A stretch of 27,183 nucleotides of DNA from a virus, in the IMG/VR virus record IMGVR_UViG_2199352024_000050, positions 1-27,183 of that record, one strand, 5' to 3'. A program made the translations under genes and the position numbers. How positions within the stretch are numbered: the stretch's first letter is position 1; each line of letters begins with the position of its first letter. Below, one piece after another: positions 13,364-21,136 of this stretch. The notes under the pieces are model-generated. The model did not search any database. It was not told the origin of the DNA and worked only from the letters and a program-made list of their open reading frames with translations.

Positions 13364-14758
13364 ATGGCTGAGTTGCATATCCGATATCGGAATGAAGGCA
13401 CCACCATGCCTCTGATCATTCCCGTGTCGGTGCTGATCAATACACCACCTGAAAAGTTGTTTTCTCACATCAGGCAGAACTCCAAGAACTGTCAACGCTG
13501 GCTCAAGCAGGAACCCGCGCACGATGGCATTGCGCTGTTGTGCGGCTCCGGCCCCAGCATCAAGCGCGATCTTTCCGACATTCGAGCGAGACAGGCACAG
13601 GGTGCCAAGGTTTTTGCGCTCAATGCTGCCGCTCAATATCTTGCGGAACACGACATCTATCCAGACTTCCAGGTAATGATCGACGCCAAGGAAGAAAGCA
13701 TCAGCCTGATCGGCCCGGCTCGCCAGCATCTTTTTGGAGCGACGGTGGACCCCAAGTGTTTCGAGGTGAAGCCCGATGCCATCCTGTTTCAGTTGCAGGT
13801 AGATGACGACGATCTACAGTCTGAGATCGACGCACTCGCCACGCATGAATACTCCATGATGAGCACTGCTGTCAGCGTCGGACTTGTCTCGACCATTGTT
13901 ACGTTCACGGAGGGATACCGCGATCTGCATTTCTATGGCTTCGATTCCTCACACGAGGATAACGAAAGCCATGTGGTCCGTCAGGAAATGAACGACATCG
14001 TGGCCTGCATGAATGTCAGTTTTTGCGGCAAGGATTATGTTTCATCTCTGCCAATGAAATTGCAGGCCGAGCGCTTTATGCAAGTCGCAAATCTTCTCAA
14101 GGGGGAAGGCTGCGAGCTTCATGTGCATGGTTCCGGCCTGCTGCCGGATATGTATCGGGCGCCGGACGAGGAACTTTCCGAAAAGGAAAAATATCTCCGC
14201 ATGTGGTCGATGCTCTCTTACCGGCAGGATTCTCCGGCAGAGCGCATCGTGGATACCATCCTGCGGGAATTGCGCCCGACCGGACGGATTGTGGATTTCG
14301 GTTGTGGGACAGGTCGCGCCGCGGCCCGCATCAGTGCGCTGGGACATGACGTGCTGCTCGTCGATTTCGCGCCGAATTGCCGGGATGAAGAGGCTGCTGG
14401 GCTTCCGTTCGTCGAACTGGACCTTGCCGAGCCCATGCCGATCCGGGAGCAATTTGGCTACTGCATTGATGTTATGGAACACGTTCCGCCGGGTCAGGTG
14501 GATGCCGTCATTTGCAACATCATGACCTCAGCGCCGGACGTGTTTTTCCAGATCAGCACGGTTGACGATAAGTGCGGCGTGCTGATCGGCCATCCCCTGC
14601 ATCTCACCGTCCGCCCGCATGCGTGGTGGCGAGCGAAGTTCAACGATCTTGGCTATTTCGTGCGCTGGCAGGAAATGGGCGAGATCAGTTCCAGTTTTCT
14701 AGTCCAGGCGTCAACATTCAAACCAAAGGAGAAGGCAGATGGCCTCAAACGCCACTGA
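13364..14758 (+). CDS. DUF115/MptE-like domain fused to SAM-dependent methyltransferase
   Basis: 464 residues. The N-terminal half (about 55-265) has the DUF115/MptE-like layout: IALLCGSGPSIKRDL (56-70) with the GSGPS nucleotide-binding-type loop, KVFALNAAAQYLAEHDIYPD (82-101), FQVMIDAKEES (102-112) and LHFYGFDSS (188-196). Relatives include archaeal 6-hydroxymethylpterin diphosphokinase and bacterial flagellin-modifying proteins, as well as phage proteins of unknown role. The C-terminal half (about 292-450) is a class I methyltransferase: motif I IVDFGCGTGRAAARI (309-323), the acidic end of strand 2 at LLVDFAP (D334), and CIDVMEHVPP (367-376) as motif IV/post-motif. The gene lies between a terminator and a connector-type gene that it overlaps by 20 nt. 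A role in modifying a nucleotide, glycan or virion component is plausible, but the substrate is unknown. Confidence 0.8.
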   Translation: MAELHIRYRNEGTTMPLIIPVSVLINTPPEKLFSHIRQNSKNCQRWLKQEPAHDGIALLCGSGPSIKRDLSDIRARQAQGAKVFALNAAAQYLAEHDIYPDFQVMIDAKEESISLIGPARQHLFGATVDPKCFEVKPDAILFQLQVDDDDLQSEIDALATHEYSMMSTAVSVGLVSTIVTFTEGYRDLHFYGFDSSHEDNESHVVRQEMNDIVACMNVSFCGKDYVSSLPMKLQAERFMQVANLLKGEGCELHVHGSGLLPDMYRAPDEELSEKEKYLRMWSMLSYRQDSPAERIVDTILRELRPTGRIVDFGCGTGRAAARISALGHDVLLVDFAPNCRDEEAAGLPFVELDLAEPMPIREQFGYCIDVMEHVPPGQVDAVICNIMTSAPDVFFQISTVDDKCGVLIGHPLHLTVRPHAWWRAKFNDLGYFVRWQEMGEISSSFLVQASTFKPKEKADGLKRH

Positions 14759-15404
14759 GCAGGACAAGGCGCGTCCGCGTTTTTACATGGATGCGGTGCA
14801 TAATATGGCGCTTTCCACCAAGGAAGGCCGCCCGATTTATGAAGATAAGGAAATGGTTGAAGTCCGCATTCCGGGCGACAAGCTTTTTTCCTTCGTCAGT
14901 GTGGTCGAGGAGAAACACAAGGAACGCTGGCCCGAGCATTACGCCGCCTTCAAGCGTGGTGAGCAGCAGGCCACTATCGGAATGCCGCTGGAACATTGGG
15001 CGCATCCTTTGCTGTCGCGCAGCCGCATTGCTGAATTGAAGGCCATGCACATCATGTCGGTGGAAGACTTGGCCGGCGTCGGCGACAATGTTCTGCCAAA
15101 AATCGGCATGAATGCGCGTGAGATGCGGGATTCCGCCCGCGCCTATATTGAGAACGCCAAGGGCGGCGCGGAAAGCTCCCGACTGGCGACGGAAGTTGCC
15201 GATCTGCGGGCACAGGTCGCGCAACTGTTCGCCGTGAAGGCACCCGAGCCGGTTCCGCAGAAGGAAAAGACCCTTGAGGACTGCACCGACGCGGAACTGA
15301 AAGAGTATATCAAGCGTGAGACAGGCGAGGGCGTGCGGGGCAATCCTTCGCGGGAAACCCTGCTCAAGCGCGCGGCGGAAGTCGCTGAGAAAGTCGCCGC
15401 CTGA
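14739..15404 (+). CDS. Phage protein with HhH-like and HeH/SAP-like segments
   Basis: 221 residues. ATG 14739 has AAGGAG upstream and overlaps the enzyme gene by 20 nt. Residues 12-90 form a mixed domain (RFYMDAVHNMALSTKEGRPI; then EHWAHPLL). Residues 96-125 (RIAELKAMHIMSVEDLAGVG) resemble a helix-hairpin-helix turn, residues 145-166 are a short coiled coil, and residues 178-213 (TLEDCTDAELKEYIKRETGE through NPSRETLLKRA) resemble the HeH/SAP-like fold found in phage proteins and linked to DNA or protein contact. The pattern GMPLEHW-x-LxxxRIxELKAMxIxSVEDLA recurs in phages just before head-tail adaptor genes. It is probably a virion or assembly protein at the connector; this is inference. Confidence 0.75.
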   Translation: MASNATEQDKARPRFYMDAVHNMALSTKEGRPIYEDKEMVEVRIPGDKLFSFVSVVEEKHKERWPEHYAAFKRGEQQATIGMPLEHWAHPLLSRSRIAELKAMHIMSVEDLAGVGDNVLPKIGMNAREMRDSARAYIENAKGGAESSRLATEVADLRAQVAQLFAVKAPEPVPQKEKTLEDCTDAELKEYIKRETGEGVRGNPSRETLLKRAAEVAEKVAA

Positions 15405-16117
15405 TGGCTACCGTCCTCGCCATCATTCAGGATGCATGCAAACTGATGGGGCGCGCGGCTTTGGCTGTCGCCCCGTTGGCTGTTTATGGCAGCGCTGACA
15501 CCTTTGCACGCGAATTGGCGACGGTGGCGAATGAGGCGGCGACATACATTATGAAGCAGCACGATTGGCGGCTGCTGACGACGCTAAAAACACAGGCCGG
15601 TGACGGCTCGGATACATCTTTTCCCCTGCCGTCTGACTATGACCGGATGCCGGTCAAGGCAGCGGTGTTTCGCGCTTCCACCACGCGGCCCATGGTTGGC
15701 ATTCAAGACCTCGATACCTGGCAGTTTAATCGGCTGCAAAGCCTGTCCAACCCGACCGGGGAATGGATTTTGTTGGGAGGTGAATTGCAAATCTACCCGG
15801 CCTTGGCTTCGACTGACAGCGCCAAGTTTTACTATATCTCCAACAAATTCGCGACGGCGGTTGATGCCGTCACCACAAAAGCAGCGTTCACGGTCGATAC
15901 CGATACCTTCCGGCTGGGTGACCGGCTGCTTAAGCTGGCGATCATCTGGCGTTGGCGGGCGCTCAAGGGCCTCGACTATGCCGAGGATATGCAGAACTTC
16001 GAGATTGCCTTCGCGCAGGAGATCACACGGGACAAGGGTTCACGCAAAATCGTCATCGGCAAAGCGCGTATTCCTGACGGCGTAAGCCTCGCCTATCCGG
16101 GCACGATCGATGCGTAG
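15404..16117 (+). CDS. Head-to-tail adaptor protein (P22 gp4 / T7 gp11 type)
   Basis: 237 residues, starting at an ATG that shares one base with the preceding stop. The helical N-terminus (LAIIQDACKLMGRAALAVAP) and EAATYIMKQHDWRLLTTLKT (about 46-65), followed by FPLPSDYDRMPVKAAVFR (about 72-89) and GEWILLGGELQIYPAL (about 119-134), fit the adaptor family that docks under the portal in short-tailed phages. The WR-x-L-x-x pattern, the F-x-LPxDYDRM segment and the GGxLxIYPA strand are family hallmarks as I know them. The C-terminal part (ITRDKGSRKIVIGKARIPDG) is conserved-looking. It overlaps the tail-nozzle gene by 8 nt, so these two are probably translated together. Confidence 0.82.
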   Translation: MATVLAIIQDACKLMGRAALAVAPLAVYGSADTFARELATVANEAATYIMKQHDWRLLTTLKTQAGDGSDTSFPLPSDYDRMPVKAAVFRASTTRPMVGIQDLDTWQFNRLQSLSNPTGEWILLGGELQIYPALASTDSAKFYYISNKFATAVDAVTTKAAFTVDTDTFRLGDRLLKLAIIWRWRALKGLDYAEDMQNFEIAFAQEITRDKGSRKIVIGKARIPDGVSLAYPGTIDA

Positions 16118-17663
16118 CGCGGCAAGGCGCGTCGTCAAGAAAGGTGTGGCGAAGGAAAAGGAGAAATCCATCCCGGCCCCTATTGGAGGGTGGAATCGGC
16201 GCGATGCCATCGCTGATATGCCGGAAACCGACGCGATCATTCTTGACAATATGATCCCCGGCACGGAGGGCGTCTCGCTCCGTAATGGACGGGATACACA
16301 CGTTACCGGGCTCGGCACGTATATTGAAAGCCTGATGGAATATTCGCCGCCGTCAGGTGTGCCAAAGCTGTTTGCTGCTGTTCCAACCGCAATTTATGAC
16401 GTTACCGCCGCTGGCGCCGTGGGTGCTGCAGCTGTTTCCTCGCTGACCAATGGCCGCTGGCAGCATACGATGTTCGCCACGGCCTCTGCTAATTTCCTCG
16501 TTCTTGCCAATGGCGCCGATAGTGTTCGCAACTATGACGGATCAAGCTGGACGACGCCGAGCATTACCAATGTCTCCTCTGCCGATCTGATCCACGTTAC
16601 GGCTCATGCCCAGCGGCTCTGGTTTGTCGAAAAGAACAAACTGGATGCCTGGTATCTCGGTGTATCGGCAATTTCGGGTGCGGCCACAAAGCTGCCGCTC
16701 GGCCAGTTCTGCAAATTGGGCGGATATCTCGTTGCTATCGGGTCGTGGTCGCGCGACGGCGGCTCCGGCATGGACGATATGTGGGTTGCCGTTACGTCGA
16801 ATGGCGAGGTGGTCATTTACTCTGGTACTGACCCGTCGAGTTCAACCACATGGACGCAGGTTGGTGTGTTCAAGATACCGCCTCCTGTTGGTCGGCGCTG
16901 CATCGTTAAAGCCGGGTCTGACTTGGGTATTCTGACGGCGGTAGGGCTCATTCCATTATCGGCTGTTCTGGCCGCGAACCAATCGGGGCAGGCGCTCGTT
17001 GCCATCACAGACAAGATCAGTGGGGCGTTCAAGGATTATTACCAACGGTCAGGAACAGCCTTCGGCTGGCAGGTGATCGAATATCCTGAAAAGCAGCTGA
17101 TCCTTGTCAACATTCCTTATACTGAGCGTTCTATCCAATATCAGGCGGTAATGAATGTCAGGACCGGCGCATGGTGCCGGTTCACCGGATTTGACTTCGG
17201 ATGCTTTTCGTTGCTCGGCTCGTCGCTCTATGCCGGAGATAATACCGGAACGGTCTGGAAATATTCTCTTGAAGGTCACGATGATGACGGCGACGAAATA
17301 TCCGCCACTATCCTGCAGGCATTCACCAATTGTGGCTCGCTGCTGCACAAGGAAGTCACGCAGGCGCGGCCCATTCTGATGGGGCCTGGCAATTATACGC
17401 CAGTCGTTGAGATCAAGGTCGATTACGATACGCGGGCGCCCACAGCAGAGGCGGGAGTCACGGCAACAACGGAACCGTTGTGGAATGTGGCGCTCTGGAA
17501 CGTGTCGTTTTGGAGTTCCGGCTCGGTGCAGCGCAAGGAATGGCAGTCGGTGAGCGGTGGTGGGCTGGTGATCGCGCCTGCAATCAAGATTTCCATTGCG
17601 AAAGAACTCGTCATCAACCGCACAGATATTCTTTACGAGGAATCGGGCTTGGTCGATGCCTGA
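16110..17663 (+). CDS. Tail nozzle / packaged-DNA stabilisation protein (P22 gp10-like)
   Basis: 517 residues with a basic N-terminus (MRSAARRVVKKGVAKEKEKS) followed by IPAPIGGWNRRDAIADMPET and DAIILDNMIPGTEGVSLRNG. That is the usual start of podoviral tail hub proteins: a strand with GGWNxRD and then the LDNMxPxxxGxxLRxG segment. The rest is a series of beta blades (TNGRWQHTMFATASANFLVL; GGYLVAIGSWSRDGGSGMDD; VMNVRTGAWCRFTGFDFGCF), consistent with the beta-propeller-like P22 gp10 fold. The C-terminal region with repeated W residues (LWNVALWNVSFWSSG) would face the tail tip. It overlaps the adaptor gene (8 nt) and the GNAT gene (8 nt). Confidence 0.85.
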   Translation: MRSAARRVVKKGVAKEKEKSIPAPIGGWNRRDAIADMPETDAIILDNMIPGTEGVSLRNGRDTHVTGLGTYIESLMEYSPPSGVPKLFAAVPTAIYDVTAAGAVGAAAVSSLTNGRWQHTMFATASANFLVLANGADSVRNYDGSSWTTPSITNVSSADLIHVTAHAQRLWFVEKNKLDAWYLGVSAISGAATKLPLGQFCKLGGYLVAIGSWSRDGGSGMDDMWVAVTSNGEVVIYSGTDPSSSTTWTQVGVFKIPPPVGRRCIVKAGSDLGILTAVGLIPLSAVLAANQSGQALVAITDKISGAFKDYYQRSGTAFGWQVIEYPEKQLILVNIPYTERSIQYQAVMNVRTGAWCRFTGFDFGCFSLLGSSLYAGDNTGTVWKYSLEGHDDDGDEISATILQAFTNCGSLLHKEVTQARPILMGPGNYTPVVEIKVDYDTRAPTAEAGVTATTEPLWNVALWNVSFWSSGSVQRKEWQSVSGGGLVIAPAIKISIAKELVINRTDILYEESGLVDA

Positions 17664-18141
17664 ACTTATGGGTTCGGTTCTATTCGGCGCCGATGAATTT
17701 GTCGCGGATTTTGTCAGGGTCAGACTTGGTGGCCACACCCGCTTTGTCGATGGTTATACGGCCTTGGGTGTTGTGCGGCGTGGAATATTTGCCGGTGGCG
17801 TCGTTTATCACAATTTCCAACAATTGGCGCACGGCAACACGATAGAGACTTCCATCGCGTTCGACGATGCAACGTGGGCGCTGCCTCAAACGCTGCGAAC
17901 CCTTTTTACCTATCCTTTCCTCAATCTGGAATGCGTGCGGCTTACGTCCATCGTGGCGGAAGGCAATGAACGTTCCAGGAAATTCTGTGAAGGGCTTGGG
18001 TTTGATCTTGAGGGTATCCACCCGAGAGGGATGGACGGCAAGGAAGCGGCAGTGTCTTACGGACTTCTCCGCGAGAATTGCCGGTGGATAAGGAATAGAG
18101 ACATTGGGCAAAAGTTCACCACAACAGCCAACGCCGCCTGA
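17656..18141 (+). CDS. GNAT-family acetyltransferase-like protein
   Basis: 161 residues from ATG 17656, overlapping the tail gene stop; ATG 17668 is an alternative. The fold signature of a GNAT enzyme is seen in ALGVVRRGIFAGGVVYHNFQ (strands 2-4), the helix-strand region around LNLECVRLTSIVAEGNERSR, and KFCEGLGFDLEGIHPRGMDG (about 109-128), the terminal N-x-x-ArgArg-FxExLGFxxEG motif. The classic acetyl-CoA loop R/Q-x-x-G-x-G/A is not clear, so catalysis is uncertain. Similar proteins recur between the tail hub and ejection genes of podoviruses and may modify host or virion proteins. The 3' end overlaps the next gene by 38 nt in another frame. Confidence 0.75.
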   Translation: MPELMGSVLFGADEFVADFVRVRLGGHTRFVDGYTALGVVRRGIFAGGVVYHNFQQLAHGNTIETSIAFDDATWALPQTLRTLFTYPFLNLECVRLTSIVAEGNERSRKFCEGLGFDLEGIHPRGMDGKEAAVSYGLLRENCRWIRNRDIGQKFTTTANAA

Positions 18142-19228
18142 TCCTGCGAAAGTTGCTGCTGCTCAAAGCGCAGCCGATCTTCGCACGAGCATTGGCAATG
18201 CCTGGATGGGTAATGCCAACGAGGTCAATCCTTATGGCTCGGTGACCTATTCTCAGACCGGCTCGCGCGTTATTCCGGGTGACGGGACAAAGAACTCAAA
18301 GGACCAAACTGTCCCAACCTTCATGCGGACGGTCAGTCTGTCCCCGGAAGAGCAGGCCAAATTTGATCTGCAACAGAAAACGCAGCTCGGGCTTAATCAG
18401 ATCGGGCTTGACCAAACCAACCGCATTGGCGGGCTTTTGTCCTCGCCCGTTGACCGCGGCGACATCACCCCGGATTGGGTCACCTCGCTGGGTGATACCA
18501 ATTACGAAGGTGCGCGGAAGTCGGTTGAGGACGCGATGTATGCGCGGATTAATCCGCAGCTGGATCGCGACCGTAACGCGCTGGAAAGCAAGCTGGTCAA
18601 TCAGGGCTTTTCGCGCGGCTCAGAAGCTTTCAATACCGAAATGGATGCGGCCAATCGGCAGGCCACCGATGCGCGCAATCAGGTGGTGCTGTCGAGCGGG
18701 CAGGAACAATCTCGGCTGGCCGGGCTGGCGCGGGATGCAGGTGCATTCCAGAACAATGCGCGGCAAGCTGGATTGCAGGAAAGCCTTGCACTGCGAAACC
18801 AGCCGATCAATGAGATCACCTCATTGCTGTCAGGCGGTCAGGTTAATGTTCCGCAATTCCAGAACTTCCAGTATGCGCCGATGCCGTCCACGCCGGTCGG
18901 GCAATATGCCTATCAGTCTGCGGGACTCGCAAATCAAAATTATGCGCAGCAGATGGCACAGAAAAATGCCGAAATGGCAGCCATTGGGCAGGGTGCGGGC
19001 GCTCTAAGCCTGATGATGTTCAGTGATCGTCGCCTGAAAAAGAATATCCGCGGTCTTGGCATCAAACTTCGCAATGGTGTGAGCCTGTACGCCTACCAAT
19101 ATAAGGGCGAGGACAAGCCGCGCGTCGGTGTCATCGCGCAGGAAGTCGCGAAGGTCGTTCCGAAGGCGGTTCATACCGTTCGCGGCTGGCTGGCTGTCGA
19201 TTACGGCAAGCTGTTGGAGGCCGCATAG
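18104..19228 (+). CDS. Ejection-type virion protein with C-terminal S74 chaperone domain
   Basis: 374 residues from TTG 18104, preceded by AAGGA with about 10-nt spacing; no better start is present, and the N-terminus MGKSSPQQPTPPDPAKVAAA is the usual opening of this phage protein type. Residues 80-300 are helical and Gln/Ala/Asn-rich with heptad-like segments (SRLAGLARDAGAFQNNARQA), as in DNA-ejection proteins. Residues 305-374 (MFSDRRLKKNIRGLGIKLRN; LYAYQYKGEDKPRVGVIAQE; GWLAVDYGKLLEA) are a peptidase S74 intramolecular chaperone. Such domains trimerise a preceding fibre and then cut themselves off using a Ser-Lys pair, here likely S307 and K312. A beta-helical fibre domain is absent, which is unusual. 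Confidence 0.82.
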   Translation: MGKSSPQQPTPPDPAKVAAAQSAADLRTSIGNAWMGNANEVNPYGSVTYSQTGSRVIPGDGTKNSKDQTVPTFMRTVSLSPEEQAKFDLQQKTQLGLNQIGLDQTNRIGGLLSSPVDRGDITPDWVTSLGDTNYEGARKSVEDAMYARINPQLDRDRNALESKLVNQGFSRGSEAFNTEMDAANRQATDARNQVVLSSGQEQSRLAGLARDAGAFQNNARQAGLQESLALRNQPINEITSLLSGGQVNVPQFQNFQYAPMPSTPVGQYAYQSAGLANQNYAQQMAQKNAEMAAIGQGAGALSLMMFSDRRLKKNIRGLGIKLRNGVSLYAYQYKGEDKPRVGVIAQEVAKVVPKAVHTVRGWLAVDYGKLLEAA

Positions 19229-21136
19229 ATGGCGCTCAATCTAATCCCTGCATCGACCGGCGGCGGCTGGCTCTCTGATGGCGGCGAAAGCGATATGCGG
19301 AAAAAGATTGCAATGGCGATGGCCATGCAGTCGATGACCGCCGATCCGGTCGGAACCAAGGCGGGCATCGCATCGAAGGTTTTGCAAGGCGCTTATGCCG
19401 GCTATCAGGCTAATCAGATGGGGCAGGAGGAACGCGCGGCCACACAAACGTTGATGAACAATATGCCGGGGTTGAGCGGTGCTGCGCCCGGTCCGCAGGC
19501 AGAGGCCCCGTCATCCAATCCATTCGCTGGTATTGCAAAGATTCTGGCCGGTCCAGCGCCCGCGGATGCGGCTGCGCCGACTGCCACCCCAGTCGCCGCT
19601 CCGTCCGGCGATATTCTCGACAAGATCAAGGACTTTGAGGGCTTCGCACCCAAGGCTGCATGGGACTACAAGCAGAACACAAACGGCTATGGCACCCGCG
19701 CTACATCACCCGGAGAGATTATTGATCCGGCGACGGCGGAAACGCGCCTTCGGGATGAAGTCGGCAAGGCTTCCGGCATTGTGGACAAGTTCAAGCCAGA
19801 CCTGCCTCCCGGCGTTCGCGATGCCCTGACCTCGCTCACATATAATGCTGGCGACAAGTGGACCCGCTCTGGCTTGGGTCAGGCCATTCAGTCCGGCGAC
19901 ATGACCGGCGCCAAGGATCGTTTCCTACAATACAACAAGGCGGGCGGGCAGACCCTTCCCGGCTTGGTCAATCGCCGTCAGCAGGAGGCCGCATGGTTCG
20001 ATCAGCCGCAGGCGCCCAATGCTCCTGTTAGGGTCGCCAGCTTGGGCAGTGCCCCGCAGAACGATTCACCAGCGCCTGCCGCACAGCCTCCGATGGGCCA
20101 GCCGGTTCAACTCGCGCAGGCCGGTGGGCAGCCGCAAATCCCGCAGGGTGGTCAGCCGGTAGCTGCGCCGCCGCCCGGATCACGGCAAGGCCCGCAAATC
20201 CCCCCGGAAGTTGCCGCACAAATTCGCGGCTTGCTGGCGAACCCGCGCACGCGGGCTTATGGAATGCAAATTTATCAGCAATACGCCGCTCCGCCATCCT
20301 ATGGCTTTCAGATGACGCCGGATGGAACAATCCTGCGGCAAGACCCGCGCAGTGGCACCGTGGCGCCGGTCTATCAGGCCCCAACCAAGCCAACCTTTGG
20401 TGACATCGGCGTGGACCCTAACAGTGGAGAAGCCTTGAAGGGCTTTATTGATCCGAGCAAAAGGCAGATTGATCCTTATCGCCCTCCCGGCGCGCAAAAT
20501 GCCCAGCCGAGCACTATTCCTCCCGTTCCTCCGGGTGTGGACCCGAAGGTATGGCGCGAAACTCACAGCAAGGGCGCTGCGGCTAATGCCGCGCCCGGCA
20601 CGCCGGATGATGCCTATAAGGTCCGCAACGAAATACAGGGATTGCCATCTTACAAGAATATCGCACAGGCTGCCCCGGTTTATAAGTCAATGCTTGGTGC
20701 CGCCGCCCGCGATACCCGCGCCGCGGACGTTAATCTTATCTACGGTATGGCAAAGCTGATGGACCCTGGTTCGGTGGTTCGCGAAAGCGAAATGACCATT
20801 GCACAGGCCATCGCCACCTTGCCGCAATATCTGCAAGCGCAGGTTACGTCACAAATGAATGCCACTGGCAGGCTGGACCCAGCCGTGCGCGCTGGAATCA
20901 TGGAAGAAGCGCATTCCCGCGTCCAGTCTTATTCCGATATGTATGGCCAAGATGCTGGCATGTATCGCGGCATTGTCGGCCGCAGAAACATGAAAGAGGA
21001 AGATGTAATCCCGAATTTCGGTGCGTTTGATCCTTACAAGCCCCCTGCACCGGCTGGGGCTACACCGGCTCCTGCTTCTGGACTGTCCCGCGATGAACTT
21101 GAGGCCGAAATGCGCCGCCGGAATTTGCTTAAATGA
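19229..21136 (+). CDS. Ejection-type virion protein with GH24 lysozyme domain
   Basis: 635 residues. ATG directly abuts the previous stop. The N-terminal 125 residues are Ala/Gly/Met-rich. Residues 128-260 are a T4-type lysozyme (GH24) domain: KIKDFEGFAPKAAWDYKQNTNGYGT with E137, D146 and T151 at the spacing of the T4 lysozyme E11/D20/T26 triad, then ALTSLTYNAGDKWTRSGLGQ (199-218) and LPGLVNRRQQEAAWF (243-257), as in other GH24 enzymes. The middle is Pro/Gln-rich linker, and the C-terminal third is helical (NEIQGLPSYKNIAQAAPVYK and beyond). I infer a virion-carried enzyme that opens the cell wall during DNA entry, distinct from the lysis endolysin at 25697. It overlaps the next gene by 4 nt (ATGA). 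Confidence 0.85.
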   Translation: MALNLIPASTGGGWLSDGGESDMRKKIAMAMAMQSMTADPVGTKAGIASKVLQGAYAGYQANQMGQEERAATQTLMNNMPGLSGAAPGPQAEAPSSNPFAGIAKILAGPAPADAAAPTATPVAAPSGDILDKIKDFEGFAPKAAWDYKQNTNGYGTRATSPGEIIDPATAETRLRDEVGKASGIVDKFKPDLPPGVRDALTSLTYNAGDKWTRSGLGQAIQSGDMTGAKDRFLQYNKAGGQTLPGLVNRRQQEAAWFDQPQAPNAPVRVASLGSAPQNDSPAPAAQPPMGQPVQLAQAGGQPQIPQGGQPVAAPPPGSRQGPQIPPEVAAQIRGLLANPRTRAYGMQIYQQYAAPPSYGFQMTPDGTILRQDPRSGTVAPVYQAPTKPTFGDIGVDPNSGEALKGFIDPSKRQIDPYRPPGAQNAQPSTIPPVPPGVDPKVWRETHSKGAAANAAPGTPDDAYKVRNEIQGLPSYKNIAQAAPVYKSMLGAAARDTRAADVNLIYGMAKLMDPGSVVRESEMTIAQAIATLPQYLQAQVTSQMNATGRLDPAVRAGIMEEAHSRVQSYSDMYGQDAGMYRGIVGRRNMKEEDVIPNFGAFDPYKPPAPAGATPAPASGLSRDELEAEMRRRNLLK

